From the NCBI GenBank assembly GCA_910584085.1, contig CAJTZY010000004.1, positions 1 through 64,000 on the forward strand: 64,000 nt of DNA, written 5' to 3'. The first letter of the stretch is position 1. Each line of letters begins with the position of its first letter. The notes beneath the pieces were generated by a model that saw nothing but the letters and a program-made list of their open reading frames with translations, ran no database searches and was not told where the DNA came from. The DNA is from an uncultured Bacilli bacterium (lineage in GTDB: Bacteria; Bacillota_I; Bacilli_A; RF39; UBA660). Shown here in pieces: positions 15,861-24,390 of this stretch. A program made the position numbers and the translations under genes.

Positions 15861-16973
15861 TTACTTTATTATACCATTTTCAGTAAATATATCAATAAAA
15901 TATTTTTCAGTTGAGGCTCCAATTACATAATCTATTATTTTATTTGATTCTACCATGAATGTTATTGGCGTTGTAAATCCATCTGAATAACCAAGTAAAG
16001 TTAATTTATTTTCTATTATTTTTGATAGTTCACTATCAGTTTCACCTATATTGATATAATTTACATTGATCCCATAATTCATTATTATCCTATTTAATGT
16101 ATTAATTACTTCATTGCAATGTTTACAATTATCTTTACCAATTAATATTATATTTTTATCCTTAGATTCTAATATATTATTAAAATCTTCATAGTTAATT
16201 TCTTGTATATAATTATCTATCTGCTCAATAAAATTATATTCTTTCATTTTTTCTATATAATCGTTAGATACTCCAATATCTCTAATACTTCCAATAATTT
16301 TTTGATCTTTAATTAATATTATTATTTGATCTTCTACTGAACTTATTTGCAATATTGAATTTAATTTTTCTTGTTGAATTTTACTAAGCAAATATGCATT
16401 TATCATCTTATAATTAATACTATATTGATATGAAATATTCTTTAATATTTCATTTTGCGTATCTATACCATTAATATACCTATATGGGATATAAAGAACA
16501 GTAAAATCGGTTTCTAAAAGATTTGAAACTGATTCTATTATTCCTTTATTATCCCCTATTACCTCTGGTATTATATCATTCCTTTGTAAAAATGAATTAA
16601 ACTCATTATCTGTATCATAATTAAGTTTTTTATCTTGAATTTTTCCATTTTTAAATATAATCACTGTATTAGATAAATTTTTAGTATCAATTATTTTTTC
16701 TAATTTAGTTTTATCTAATTTTGATAATTTTGTACTATCTATATATAGATATTTAGTATCATATTTATTGAATACATTTATCGGATAATCGGAGTACTTA
16801 CCTTTTGTTGATACGTATAATACTTTTGTATCATTTTCTATGAATCCTTTTACTTCCTTTATAAAGTTACTATCCCTTGTTAAAATTAAAAGTACAACTA
16901 ATATTGTTATAAGAGTAATAAAGAATAAAGTTAATAAAACTTTCTTTACAATGCCAAAAGTATTTTTTTCCAT
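15861..16973 (-). CDS. Membrane-anchored protein with three thioredoxin-like domains, one with CxxC
   Basis: The 370-residue product has a signal anchor (residues about 9-31) and then what look like three thioredoxin-fold units. Units one (VLYVSTKGKYSDYP, about 50-130) and two (TVLYIPYRYINGID, about 158-250) keep the strand pattern but lack the CxxC. Unit three (about 270-370) has C283-K-H-C286 and a TPITF cis-proline loop. A disulfide oxidoreductase or disulfide sensor outside the cell is the likeliest reading. It follows a two-domain relative by 10 nt. Confidence 0.72.
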   Translation of the reverse strand: MEKNTFGIVKKVLLTLFFITLITILVVLLILTRDSNFIKEVKGFIENDTKVLYVSTKGKYSDYPINVFNKYDTKYLYIDSTKLSKLDKTKLEKIIDTKNLSNTVIIFKNGKIQDKKLNYDTDNEFNSFLQRNDIIPEVIGDNKGIIESVSNLLETDFTVLYIPYRYINGIDTQNEILKNISYQYSINYKMINAYLLSKIQQEKLNSILQISSVEDQIIILIKDQKIIGSIRDIGVSNDYIEKMKEYNFIEQIDNYIQEINYEDFNNILESKDKNIILIGKDNCKHCNEVINTLNRIIMNYGINVNYINIGETDSELSKIIENKLTLLGYSDGFTTPITFMVESNKIIDYVIGASTEKYFIDIFTENGIIK

Positions 16974-16983
16974 ATTACACTCC

Positions 16984-17838
16984 TTATTCTGAAATTAGAC
17001 CTGCTTTTTTAAATTCTCTGACTAATTGTGAGATTGTTCTTTCACCGCTTATATAACTTGAAACTTTACCATTTTTTACTATAAGTGTTAATGGTGTTCC
17101 AAAAGATCCATCTTTTAAGAATTCTTCATCATTATATTCTATTGTTTTTAAACTTTCATTAAATTTTGTATAATCTTCTTGACTCAATTTTAATATGTCT
17201 AAATAGTTTATTGTAATACCATAATCTTTTGCTATTTGATTAAGTGCTGGCTTTATTGCTATACAATGACTACAAGTTGTTTGACCAATAACTATTATAT
17301 GGGTATCCTCATTAGATATTAAATTATTATATTCTTCAGAGTCTAGGAATGTTAAATATTGATCTTGTGAATATACTGCATCCTCAGGTATAATTCCAGA
17401 GTTTTTAAAGAAATTTACATATTCTCTTCCCTCTGTATATCCTGATACCTTATCTATTACTTTTCCATTTTCTACTATAAATGTCATTGGTGTAGCATGT
17501 TTTTCTATACCAAGTTTTTCCATTGCTTCTGTTCTTTGCGCCATACTTATTTTTGCAGTATCTAAATAATAGTAATCCATATTATAATCACTAGCAATTG
17601 TTTCTAATATTGGTGATTGAAGTGTACACCAACTACAACCTGTACTAGCATAATAAATTACTGTTCTTTTACTTGAATTAAAGTATTCATCAAATTTATT
17701 CATTATTTCATTTGATTCTGTTTTATCTACCTTAGTTTCTCCTTTTGGTTTTGTTAATACAAGAGCTACTATAAGTGCAGCTGCAACTATTATTAAAATT
17801 ATTGTTAATATTATTGTTTTCTTTTTTTCCTTTGACAT
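16984..17838 (-). CDS. Membrane-anchored protein with two CxxC thioredoxin domains
   Basis: The 284-residue product begins with a signal anchor (residues 8-28). Domain one has C68-S-W-C71 with cis-proline in TPMT (Pro117); domain two has C189-S-H-C192 with TPLT (Pro249). Each ends in a parallel tail (FIVENGKVIDKVSGYTEG and LIVKNGKVSSYISGERT), so they are an internal duplication. It should act on thiols or disulfides on the outer face of the membrane. Confidence 0.8.
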   Translation of the reverse strand: MSKEKKKTIILTIILIIVAAALIVALVLTKPKGETKVDKTESNEIMNKFDEYFNSSKRTVIYYASTGCSWCTLQSPILETIASDYNMDYYYLDTAKISMAQRTEAMEKLGIEKHATPMTFIVENGKVIDKVSGYTEGREYVNFFKNSGIIPEDAVYSQDQYLTFLDSEEYNNLISNEDTHIIVIGQTTCSHCIAIKPALNQIAKDYGITINYLDILKLSQEDYTKFNESLKTIEYNDEEFLKDGSFGTPLTLIVKNGKVSSYISGERTISQLVREFKKAGLISE

Positions 17839-17864
17839 ATTATCCTACCTTCTTTACTATCTTA

Positions 17865-18257
17865 TTACTTAAAATTTTGTTTTTTATTTAACAATTTTTT
17901 ATATTTTTCTAATTCATCCTCTTTTTGTTCCATTAATTTTTCACATATTAAATCTTCATCCCATAATATTGTTGATATGGAAAGAGGACAACCCCTTATA
18001 TATTTTTCTTCTATTTCACATATATCTGCATTATTCTCTTTATTTAACAAGATTACTCCATCTAGTTTAAATAATCTTGTATCTATCACATCTGTAATAT
18101 ATAAATTAATATTGCTATTTTCAAACTCTTTTTGCAGTTCATCTTTTATAAAATTATATTCTTTTAACGAAACATACGATTCATTGAAATTTTTAATTTT
18201 ATACTTAATTATACTTGCTATAACAAAACTACCTGCTAAGAAACTCATTTCTTTCAT
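17865..18257 (-). CDS. Small protein of unknown function, first gene of the thioredoxin operon
   Basis: The 130-residue product from the ATG behind AAGGGAG has an N-terminal hydrophobic stretch (SFLAGSFVIASIIKY) and a Glu/Lys-rich, probably coiled-coil tail (EKLMEQKEDELEKYKKLLNKKQ). Two cysteines (ADICEIEEKYIRGCP) could be substrates of the neighbouring oxidoreductases, but that is speculation. No family is recognised. Confidence 0.6.
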   Translation of the reverse strand: MKEMSFLAGSFVIASIIKYKIKNFNESYVSLKEYNFIKDELQKEFENSNINLYITDVIDTRLFKLDGVILLNKENNADICEIEEKYIRGCPLSISTILWDEDLICEKLMEQKEDELEKYKKLLNKKQNFK

Positions 18258-18384
18258 ATAATAATCTCCCTTCAAATTAATTACAATTCTTATTATTATA
18301 TGATTAAATTAAAGATATTTTACTTTAAGTTTTATTATTGTTTATAGCATTTATTTACTTTTAATTTGTTATTATTTGTTAAAA

Positions 18385-20874
18385 CTATTTACCACAACAT
18401 TGTTTATATTTCTTGCCAGAGCCACAAGGGCATGGATCGTTTCTACCTATTTTTTGAACTCTCTTTGGACTTGCTTTTTTTTGCTTATCCTTATTTTCAT
18501 TAGTTACACCTTCAGCAACTTTCTTACGTTCACTATTTTGTCTTACTTCGGCTTTTAATAGATAAGTAGAAGCTTCTGCATCTATTTTTGCAAGTAATTC
18601 ATCAAATAATGCATATCCTTCATTCTTATATTCCCTTAAAGGATTATTTTGTGCATAACTTCTTAAATGAATTCCCTCTCTTAAATGTGACATAGTATTT
18701 ATATGCTCCATCCAATGTGTATCTATTACCCTAAGTGTTATAGCTTTTTCAAATTCATCAGTTACTTCTTCTGGTATACTTTTAACTTTTGAATCATATT
18801 CAGATTTTAATTTTTGATATAAATATTCTACAATTTCATCTGAACTCTTATATTCTATTTCATCAAAGATTACTTTATCTTTTAATAATTCATTTACTTT
18901 CTCTAGTATTTCAGATCTATCATTTCTATTTAAAGATTTTTCATCATCAAGATGTGAATAAACGATATCACTAACAAAATTTTTAAACATTTCGTCTATT
19001 AATTCTTTAATAGAGTCCATATCTAATATTTGATTTCTTTTTTCATATATTATCATACGCTGTTCGTTTATAACATCATCATATTCAAGTAATGTTTTTC
19101 TCATATCAAAGTTATTGCCTTCAACACGCTTTTGCGCAGATTCTATAGAATTGGATAACATCTTATTTCTTATTGATACATCTTCACTAAATCCTATCCT
19201 TTGTAACATTAATTTAGCCCTATCAGTACCAAATCTTACCATTAAATCATCTTCAAATGATACACAGAATTGGCTTTCACCTGGATCTCCTTGACGCCCT
19301 GAACGACCTCTTAACTGATTATCTATACGTCTTGACTCATGTCTTTCTGTTCCTATTACGAAAAGTCCACCAAGTTCTTTTACCTCATCTGTTAATTTAA
19401 TATCTGTTCCACGTCCTGCCATATTAGTTGCAATCGTAACGGAACCTTTTTCACCGGCTTTAGCTATTATTTCAGCTTCTCTTGCATGATTTTTAGCGTT
19501 TAACACTTCATGTGGTATTTTCATTTTTTTTAGTTTTTCGCTTATTAATTCACTTGTTTCAACAGCTATTGTACCAACTAAAACTGGTTGTCCTTTTGCA
19601 TGACGTTCTTTTATTTCGTTCACTATTGCTTTATATTTACCTTCTTTAGTTGTAAATAACAAGTCTCCATAATCTTTACGGGCAACTGGTTTATTTGTTG
19701 GAATAGTTATAACATACATATTATATATATCTCTAAATTCTTCTTCTTCCGTTTTTGCAGTACCTGTCATACCTGATAGTTTTTTATACATTCTAAATAG
19801 ATTTTGAAATGTTATAGTTGCTAAAGTCTTTGTTTCTTCATTTATTTGGACTCCTTCTTTAGCTTCTATTGCTTGATGTAATCCATCAGAATAAGAACGT
19901 CCTTGCATTAAACGGCCTGTAAATGGGTCTACTATTACTATTTTTCCATCATTCACCACATAATCAACATCTATTTTCATAGCATAATTGGCTTTTAATG
20001 CTTGATTTATAAAATGAACTAAATTAGTATGACTAATATCATATAAGTTATCTACACCAAATGTTTTTTCAGCTTTTGATATACCTGTTTGATCAAGAGA
20101 TACTGACTTTGTTTTTTCATCATATATATATCCTTCGTTTTCTTTTAGGCTTTTAGCAAATTTATCAGTTTGCATATAAAGATTTGCTGATTTCATAAAC
20201 CCACCAGAAATTATAAGTGGAGTTCTTGCTTCATCTATTAATACTGAGTCAACTTCATCTATAATAGCAAAGTTATATGGTCTTGCTACTCTATCACTTG
20301 CTTTTACAACCATATTATCTCTTAAATAATCAAACCCTATTTCATTATTTGTTGAATATAATATATCGCAGTTGTAGGCATCTCTTTTTTCTGATGGTGT
20401 TAGTTCTCTATAGTTTATTCCTACTGTAAGCCCTAGAAATCTATAAATTTCTCCCATCCATTCTGCATCACGTCCTGCTAGATATTCATTTACTGTTATA
20501 ATGTGAACACCTTCTCCTGTTAGTGCGTTTAAATAAGCTGGCATTGTAGAAGTTAAAGTTTTTCCTTCACCTGTTTTCATTTCGGAAATATTTCCATAGT
20601 GCATTGCAAGTCCACCTAGTATTTGTACATAGTATGGTTTTTCACCTATTACACGAAAGGCTGCCTCCCTTGCTGTTGCAAATGCTTCTACTTTTATATC
20701 TTCTAATGTTTCACCGTTTGAAAGTCTTTCTCTAAACTCTTTTGTTTTATTTTTTAACTCTTTATCAGTTAGTTTTGAATATTCTTGTTCTAAAGCAATT
20801 ACTTCATTCGCAATACTTTTAAATTTTTCTAATTCTTTATATTCATGATTAAATATTTTTTTTAATAACTTCAT
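18385..20874 (-). CDS. secA: Preprotein translocase ATPase SecA
   Basis: Motor of the Sec pathway that pushes unfolded preproteins through SecYEG. The 829-residue protein starts at MKLLKKIFNHEYKELEKF behind AAAAGGAG; a longer in-frame extension to 20955 lacks this site. Walker A is MKTGEGKTLTS, Walker B DEVDSVLIDEA, and the helicase region has TNMAGRGTDI and QLRGRSGRQGD. The tail GRNDPCPCGSGKKYKQCCGK is the zinc-binding SEC-C motif. It lies downstream of hpf, the common Firmicutes order. Confidence 0.98.
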   Translation of the reverse strand: MKLLKKIFNHEYKELEKFKSIANEVIALEQEYSKLTDKELKNKTKEFRERLSNGETLEDIKVEAFATAREAAFRVIGEKPYYVQILGGLAMHYGNISEMKTGEGKTLTSTMPAYLNALTGEGVHIITVNEYLAGRDAEWMGEIYRFLGLTVGINYRELTPSEKRDAYNCDILYSTNNEIGFDYLRDNMVVKASDRVARPYNFAIIDEVDSVLIDEARTPLIISGGFMKSANLYMQTDKFAKSLKENEGYIYDEKTKSVSLDQTGISKAEKTFGVDNLYDISHTNLVHFINQALKANYAMKIDVDYVVNDGKIVIVDPFTGRLMQGRSYSDGLHQAIEAKEGVQINEETKTLATITFQNLFRMYKKLSGMTGTAKTEEEEFRDIYNMYVITIPTNKPVARKDYGDLLFTTKEGKYKAIVNEIKERHAKGQPVLVGTIAVETSELISEKLKKMKIPHEVLNAKNHAREAEIIAKAGEKGSVTIATNMAGRGTDIKLTDEVKELGGLFVIGTERHESRRIDNQLRGRSGRQGDPGESQFCVSFEDDLMVRFGTDRAKLMLQRIGFSEDVSIRNKMLSNSIESAQKRVEGNNFDMRKTLLEYDDVINEQRMIIYEKRNQILDMDSIKELIDEMFKNFVSDIVYSHLDDEKSLNRNDRSEILEKVNELLKDKVIFDEIEYKSSDEIVEYLYQKLKSEYDSKVKSIPEEVTDEFEKAITLRVIDTHWMEHINTMSHLREGIHLRSYAQNNPLREYKNEGYALFDELLAKIDAEASTYLLKAEVRQNSERKKVAEGVTNENKDKQKKASPKRVQKIGRNDPCPCGSGKKYKQCCGK

Positions 20875-20941
20875 GTCCCATTCTCCTTTTGTATATATAT
20901 ATATTTTATCAAAAAAAACTTTAAAATAATAGTATAACCTG

Positions 20942-20966
20942 AAAAAAATAGGCAAATAACCTATTT
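20942..20966 (-). terminator. Terminator between hpf and secA
   Basis: AAATAGG pairs with CCTATTT (7-nt loop), followed on the minus strand by TTTTTTC; the stem starts in the last codons of hpf. The secA ATG is about 70 nt further on, so secA probably also has its own promoter. Confidence 0.7.
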
Positions 20967-21488
20967 TACTTCTAATACACCATAATCTCCATCTTTTCTT
21001 TTATATAAAATGTTTACTTCGTTTGTTTCAACATTTTTAAAAGCAAAGAATTCATGTCCTAATAATTCCATTTGAAGAATAGCTTCTTCTTCATCCATAG
21101 GTTTATTTTCTATAACTTTTCTTTTAACTATAACATTATCATTTTCTTCTTTTTCTTCAAAGTCTAAAACAAAATCATTAGGTAATCCTTTACTTACCCT
21201 TTTACTCATTCTTGTTTTATTTTTTCTTATTTGTCTTTCGATTTTGTCTGAAACCTTATCTATAGATGCATATAGATCTTTATTAGATTCTTCACCTCTT
21301 AAGACAAATTTATTTGCATTAATTGTAACTTCAACAACTTGATTATTTCCTCTTAATTTAATAAGTACTGTAGCTGTTATATCATCAGGATTTTCAAAAT
21401 ATTTATCTAACCTCCCTATTTTTTCTTCTATGTAACTTTTTATAGAGCTGGTTACATCCAACTTTTTTCCATGAATATTAAACTTCAT
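20961..21488 (-). CDS. hpf: Ribosome hibernation-promoting factor, long form
   Basis: The 175-residue protein dimerises 70S ribosomes into inactive 100S particles in slow growth. The N-terminal RaiA/S30AE domain (residues 1-100) has FNIHGKKLDVTSSIKSYIEEKIGRLDKYF. The C-terminal dimerisation domain (about 118-175) ends with ILQMELLGHEFFAFKNVETNEVNILYKRKDGDYG, the signature of long HPF. The ATG at 21488 is preferred over a TTG 9 nt upstream. Confidence 0.95.
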   Translation of the reverse strand: MKFNIHGKKLDVTSSIKSYIEEKIGRLDKYFENPDDITATVLIKLRGNNQVVEVTINANKFVLRGEESNKDLYASIDKVSDKIERQIRKNKTRMSKRVSKGLPNDFVLDFEEKEENDNVIVKRKVIENKPMDEEEAILQMELLGHEFFAFKNVETNEVNILYKRKDGDYGVLEVK

Positions 21489-21599
21489 AGACACCAATCC
21501 TTTCCAATTTCATTATATCATAATTATTATTTTTTTCAAATGAAATTAAAATGAAATTAAATATATTTAGATTGGAATTATAATACAGATTTATTATTT

Positions 21600-22919
21600 T
21601 TATAAGTCTAAACTATTTTTATTAATACAAAATACGGAGTACAATGGAATTGATTTAATATTATTTTTAAATCCAAAATTTCTTCCTGATACCCTAATAG
21701 CGTATTTTGGATTATATTCACACATATAATTATTTAAACTTCTAGATTTCACATGTGTACTTGCTTTTACCTCTAATGGTATAATCAAACCTTTTTCTGA
21801 TTGTAATATGAAGTCTAATTCACTATCATAATCATTTTTCCAATAATCTAGATTTAAATTATTAAATTTAAGTGAACTTGCTACATAATTTTCCGTTAAC
21901 ATTCCTATCATAGTTTCACTTGCTGCTTCCCTATTTTTTATTAAATATAATGGAAATTCACTTAAATTTGTTAAAAGACCAACATCATTCATATAAAGTT
22001 TAAAGGATTCTAATTCTTCATACATTTTAATTGGTACTCCCACCTTAGTTTTTATACACTTATTTACAATTCCAGCATTAACTAACCAATTTATTGATTC
22101 TCCAAAGATTGAACTAGTACCACCTTTTCCTACTAATTTATATTGAAATTTTTTATTATCCTTTGCAAGTTGTATAGGAATCGAATCAAAGGTTGCCAAT
22201 ATTTTATTTGCATCATTGGTCTCATTGCAATACTTAGTAATATCATTTTTATAAGATTCTATTATATTCTTTTGATAGTCTATAGCACTTAAACAGGAAT
22301 TACTATTGATAAATTCTTGTACGACTTCTGGCATGCCGCCAATAGTTAAATAATCATAATATAAATTCATAGCTTTATCATGTAATGTACTAGGCATAGA
22401 TGTATTGTTGTTAAAGCACTCTACTATTTTATCCATTAAAAGTTTGTTATTTGTATTTATTAAAAACTCATCAAATGACATTGGATATATTGTTAAAAAA
22501 TCTACTTTGCCTACAGGAAATGAAAAATCTTTCTTATTTATATGTACTCCTAATAAGGAACCGGCGCCTATTATATGATATTCTTTAGCATTTTCGCAAA
22601 AATATTTTAAAGATGTCAAAGCTCTTGTATTTCTTTGGATTTCGTCAAAAAATATTAAGGTATTATCTTTATCTATTTTTTTATTAAAAGCTATTTCTAA
22701 ATTTTTAATTATATAATCTGGGGTTATATCTTCATCAATAATATTACTTATTATATTATTAGTTTCAAAATTAACATATATCATATCTTTAAAATATTTC
22801 TGTCCAAATTCCTTTACCAGATATGTTTTTCCCACTTGTCTAGCGCCATATAAAAGCAAAGGTTTCCTATTTTCTTTATTTTTCCAAGCAATAAGTTCCT
22901 TCATAGCATTTCTTTGCAT
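21600..22919 (-). CDS. AAA ATPase with DUF4143 domain
   Basis: The 439-residue product has a P-loop (LLYGARQVGKTYLVKEF) and Walker B (LIFFDEIQRN) in an AAA_14 domain, followed by a DUF4143 region. The end carries ELDFILQSEKG and IPLEVKAST, the E-D-ExK spacing of a PD-(D/E)xK nuclease-like fold. Such ATPases are abundant accessory genes in gut Firmicutes and Bacteroidota, with no settled function. The start is MQRNAMKELIAW behind AGGTGA. It is single, with a 15-bp palindrome in its promoter. Confidence 0.85.
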   Translation of the reverse strand: MQRNAMKELIAWKNKENRKPLLLYGARQVGKTYLVKEFGQKYFKDMIYVNFETNNIISNIIDEDITPDYIIKNLEIAFNKKIDKDNTLIFFDEIQRNTRALTSLKYFCENAKEYHIIGAGSLLGVHINKKDFSFPVGKVDFLTIYPMSFDEFLINTNNKLLMDKIVECFNNNTSMPSTLHDKAMNLYYDYLTIGGMPEVVQEFINSNSCLSAIDYQKNIIESYKNDITKYCNETNDANKILATFDSIPIQLAKDNKKFQYKLVGKGGTSSIFGESINWLVNAGIVNKCIKTKVGVPIKMYEELESFKLYMNDVGLLTNLSEFPLYLIKNREAASETMIGMLTENYVASSLKFNNLNLDYWKNDYDSELDFILQSEKGLIIPLEVKASTHVKSRSLNNYMCEYNPKYAIRVSGRNFGFKNNIKSIPLYSVFCINKNSLDL

Positions 22920-22945
22920 AGTTATCACCTATCTATAATATACAC

Positions 22946-22992
22946 TATAACTCCAAAAAAATCAATATTTTTATTACTTTTTTGGAGTTATA
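22946..22992 (-). promoter_or_regulatory. Promoter with a perfect 15-bp inverted repeat upstream of the DUF4143 ATPase
   Basis: The arm TATAACTCCAAAAAA (22946-22960) is matched exactly by its reverse complement (22978-22992) across 17 nt. On the minus strand TTGATT falls in the spacer between the arms, and TATATT follows 17 nt later, just past the second arm. The repeat therefore spans the core promoter and is a good operator candidate; no T run follows, so a terminator is unlikely. Confidence 0.6.
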
Positions 22993-23035
22993 TCTAATTT
23001 TACACAATTTTTATTACACAAATAAAAAAAACCAC

Positions 23036-23251
23036 TTATACTAACGCAGTTTTTATTTCTACTACATTTTTTGCTTGTAAACCTTTATCAGTTCTAACTA
23101 GGTCGAATTTTACATATTGTCCCTCTACTAAAGTTTTGTAACCTTCTGAAAGAATAGCAGAATAATGAACAAAGATATCTTCTTTCTCATTATACTCAAT
23201 AAATCCAAATCCTTTTTCATTATTGAACCATTTTACTTTACCAGTAATCAC
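23036..23251 (-). CDS. Cold-shock protein (CspA family)
   Basis: The 71-residue single OB-fold RNA chaperone has both RNA-binding motifs: KGFGFIEY (RNP1) and DIFVHYSAI (RNP2), as well as the GKVKWFNNEKG start. AGGGAG lies 8 nt before a GTG at 23251, giving MITGKVKWF; an alternative GTG at 23257 is only 2 nt from it. It probably melts mRNA structure during cold or stationary phase. Confidence 0.95.
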   Translation of the reverse strand: MITGKVKWFNNEKGFGFIEYNEKEDIFVHYSAILSEGYKTLVEGQYVKFDLVRTDKGLQAKNVVEIKTALV

Positions 23252-23321
23252 AAACACATCTCCCTTCTATTTCCTTACAACTTAAGTATACTACAATTTT
23301 CAAATTTAAAGCATACTTATC

Positions 23322-23364
23322 GTTCCCTAAAGTTCGACAAATATCGACTGTTTCTTTAGGAAAC
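23322..23364. repeat. 11-bp imperfect inverted repeat between csp and agrB
   Basis: GTTCCCTAAAG and CTTTAGGAAAC pair with one mismatch across 21 nt. Inside, AAAGTTCGA and ACTGTTTCT are spaced 12 nt apart, like the direct half-sites bound by LytTR regulators such as AgrA. The element lies about 150 nt upstream of the agrB promoter and beyond the csp promoter region. Regulatory function is inferred. Confidence 0.4.
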
Positions 23365-23513
23365 CAAGACCATTTTAGCATATTTGTAATATTGGTTTAA
23401 ATAGCATTTACTCGAAATGGCCGTTTTAGTGTTTAAAATGGAAAAACGTGCAAAGAAAAATATTGCAAATTTATTTATAAAACCTGTTTTCTACTGATTC
23501 AAACATAATCTAT

Positions 23514-23541
23514 TTGATTTTAGTTGAAGGAATATTATAAT
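23514..23541 (+). promoter_or_regulatory. Promoter of agrB-agrD
   Basis: TTGATT (23514-23519), 16 nt, TATAAT (23536-23541), with agrB starting 25 nt downstream behind GAGG. The -35 is weak, which fits a promoter that needs an activator. Confidence 0.65.
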
Positions 23542-23566
23542 AAATTCATAAGCATAGAGGCAGTAG

Positions 23567-24190
23567 ATGAATATGAAAAAATTTATTATTAACAGTTGTA
23601 TAAACTATTTAAGAAAATATAAATATTATACAGATACTGAGATTAAAGAAATAGAATATGGATTACTAGGTATATATCTAACATTTTCTAAAATTATAGT
23701 TATTTCTATAGTAGCTCTAGTTTTAGGTATATTTAAAGAAATGTTAATATTTATGGTTTTCTTTAATATTTTAAGAACCACAGGATTTGGATTACATGCA
23801 ACAAAAAGTTGGATATGCCTAATTAGTTCTACATTTATATTTATTTGGATACCATTTATGTGTATTAATTTAAATATTAATATCTATTTAAAAGTTGTAA
23901 TATGTATCTTAGGAATAATTCTTATGTATAAAAATGCACCAGCAGATACATATAAAAGACCCATTGTAAATAAAAAGAGAAGAATGATATATAAGACAAT
24001 ATCTACAATTATGACAGTTATATTTTCATTTATTGCAATTTTAATTAATAATGAATTTATGTCAAATTGTTTAATATTTTCAATAATATTAGAGAATTGC
24101 TTAATTTCGCCATATATATATAAGTTATTTAAGCTACCTTATAACAATTATATAACTTATTTAAAAAAACATCCAGATTTAGCAAAATAA
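23567..24190 (+). CDS. agrB: AgrB, accessory gene regulator membrane protease
   Basis: A 207-residue polytopic membrane cysteine protease that cuts the C-terminal tail off AgrD and closes the thiolactone of the autoinducing peptide. The catalytic pair lies in GFGLHATKSWICL: His77 and Cys84, the same positions as in Staphylococcus aureus AgrB. About five to six membrane helices follow. The late KNAPADTYKRPIVNKKRR loop is also typical. It is on the plus strand, ahead of agrD, and faces agrCA. Confidence 0.95.
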   Translation: MNMKKFIINSCINYLRKYKYYTDTEIKEIEYGLLGIYLTFSKIIVISIVALVLGIFKEMLIFMVFFNILRTTGFGLHATKSWICLISSTFIFIWIPFMCINLNINIYLKVVICILGIILMYKNAPADTYKRPIVNKKRRMIYKTISTIMTVIFSFIAILINNEFMSNCLIFSIILENCLISPYIYKLFKLPYNNYITYLKKHPDLAK

Positions 24191-24195
24191 TATGT

Positions 24196-24221
24196 TTTAA
24201 ACTTTAAAACTAAAGTTTAAA
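24196..24221 (+). repeat. Perfect 11-bp hairpin between agrB and agrD
   Basis: TTTAAACTTTA (24196-24206) and TAAAGTTTAAA (24211-24221) flank the loop AAAC. It sits 5 nt after the agrB stop and 14 nt before the AAGGAGG of agrD. There is no T run, so it is more likely an mRNA stability or processing element that lets agrD be expressed above agrB than a terminator. Confidence 0.65.
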
Positions 24222-24248
24222 TATAAAGAATAAAGAAGGAGGAATAAT

Positions 24249-24365
24249 ATGTTTTTTGCAAATTTATTAGCTGCTCTTGGATTCGGAGCTGCAAAAACTG
24301 GAAGTCAGGCATGCGCTATGTTTATGATTGATGAGCCAGAATGTCCAGAAAGTCTAATTAAATAA
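24249..24365 (+). CDS. agrD: AgrD, precursor of a cyclic autoinducing peptide
   Basis: The 38-residue peptide has three parts typical of AgrD. An amphipathic leader (MFFANLLAALGFGAAK) is followed by the core TGSQACAMFM, in which Cys22 and Met26 would form a five-residue thiolactone ring CAMFM. The acidic tail IDEPECPESLIK matches the conserved DExExPxEL recognition tail. It resembles the Listeria core ACFMFV. AAGGAGG lies 6 nt before the ATG. The exact N-terminal trim point of the mature peptide cannot be told; a second Cys (Cys32) in the tail is unusual. Confidence 0.93.
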   Translation: MFFANLLAALGFGAAKTGSQACAMFMIDEPECPESLIK

Positions 24366-24390
24366 AAAATGTAGATTAAACTACATTTTT
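24365..24390. terminator. Bidirectional terminator between agrD and agrC
   Basis: AAAAATGTAG pairs with CTACATTTTT (10 bp, 6-nt loop), with T or A runs on both sides. It ends transcripts from both directions. The TAG of agrC is part of the stem and the agrD stop touches its other edge. Confidence 0.85.
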
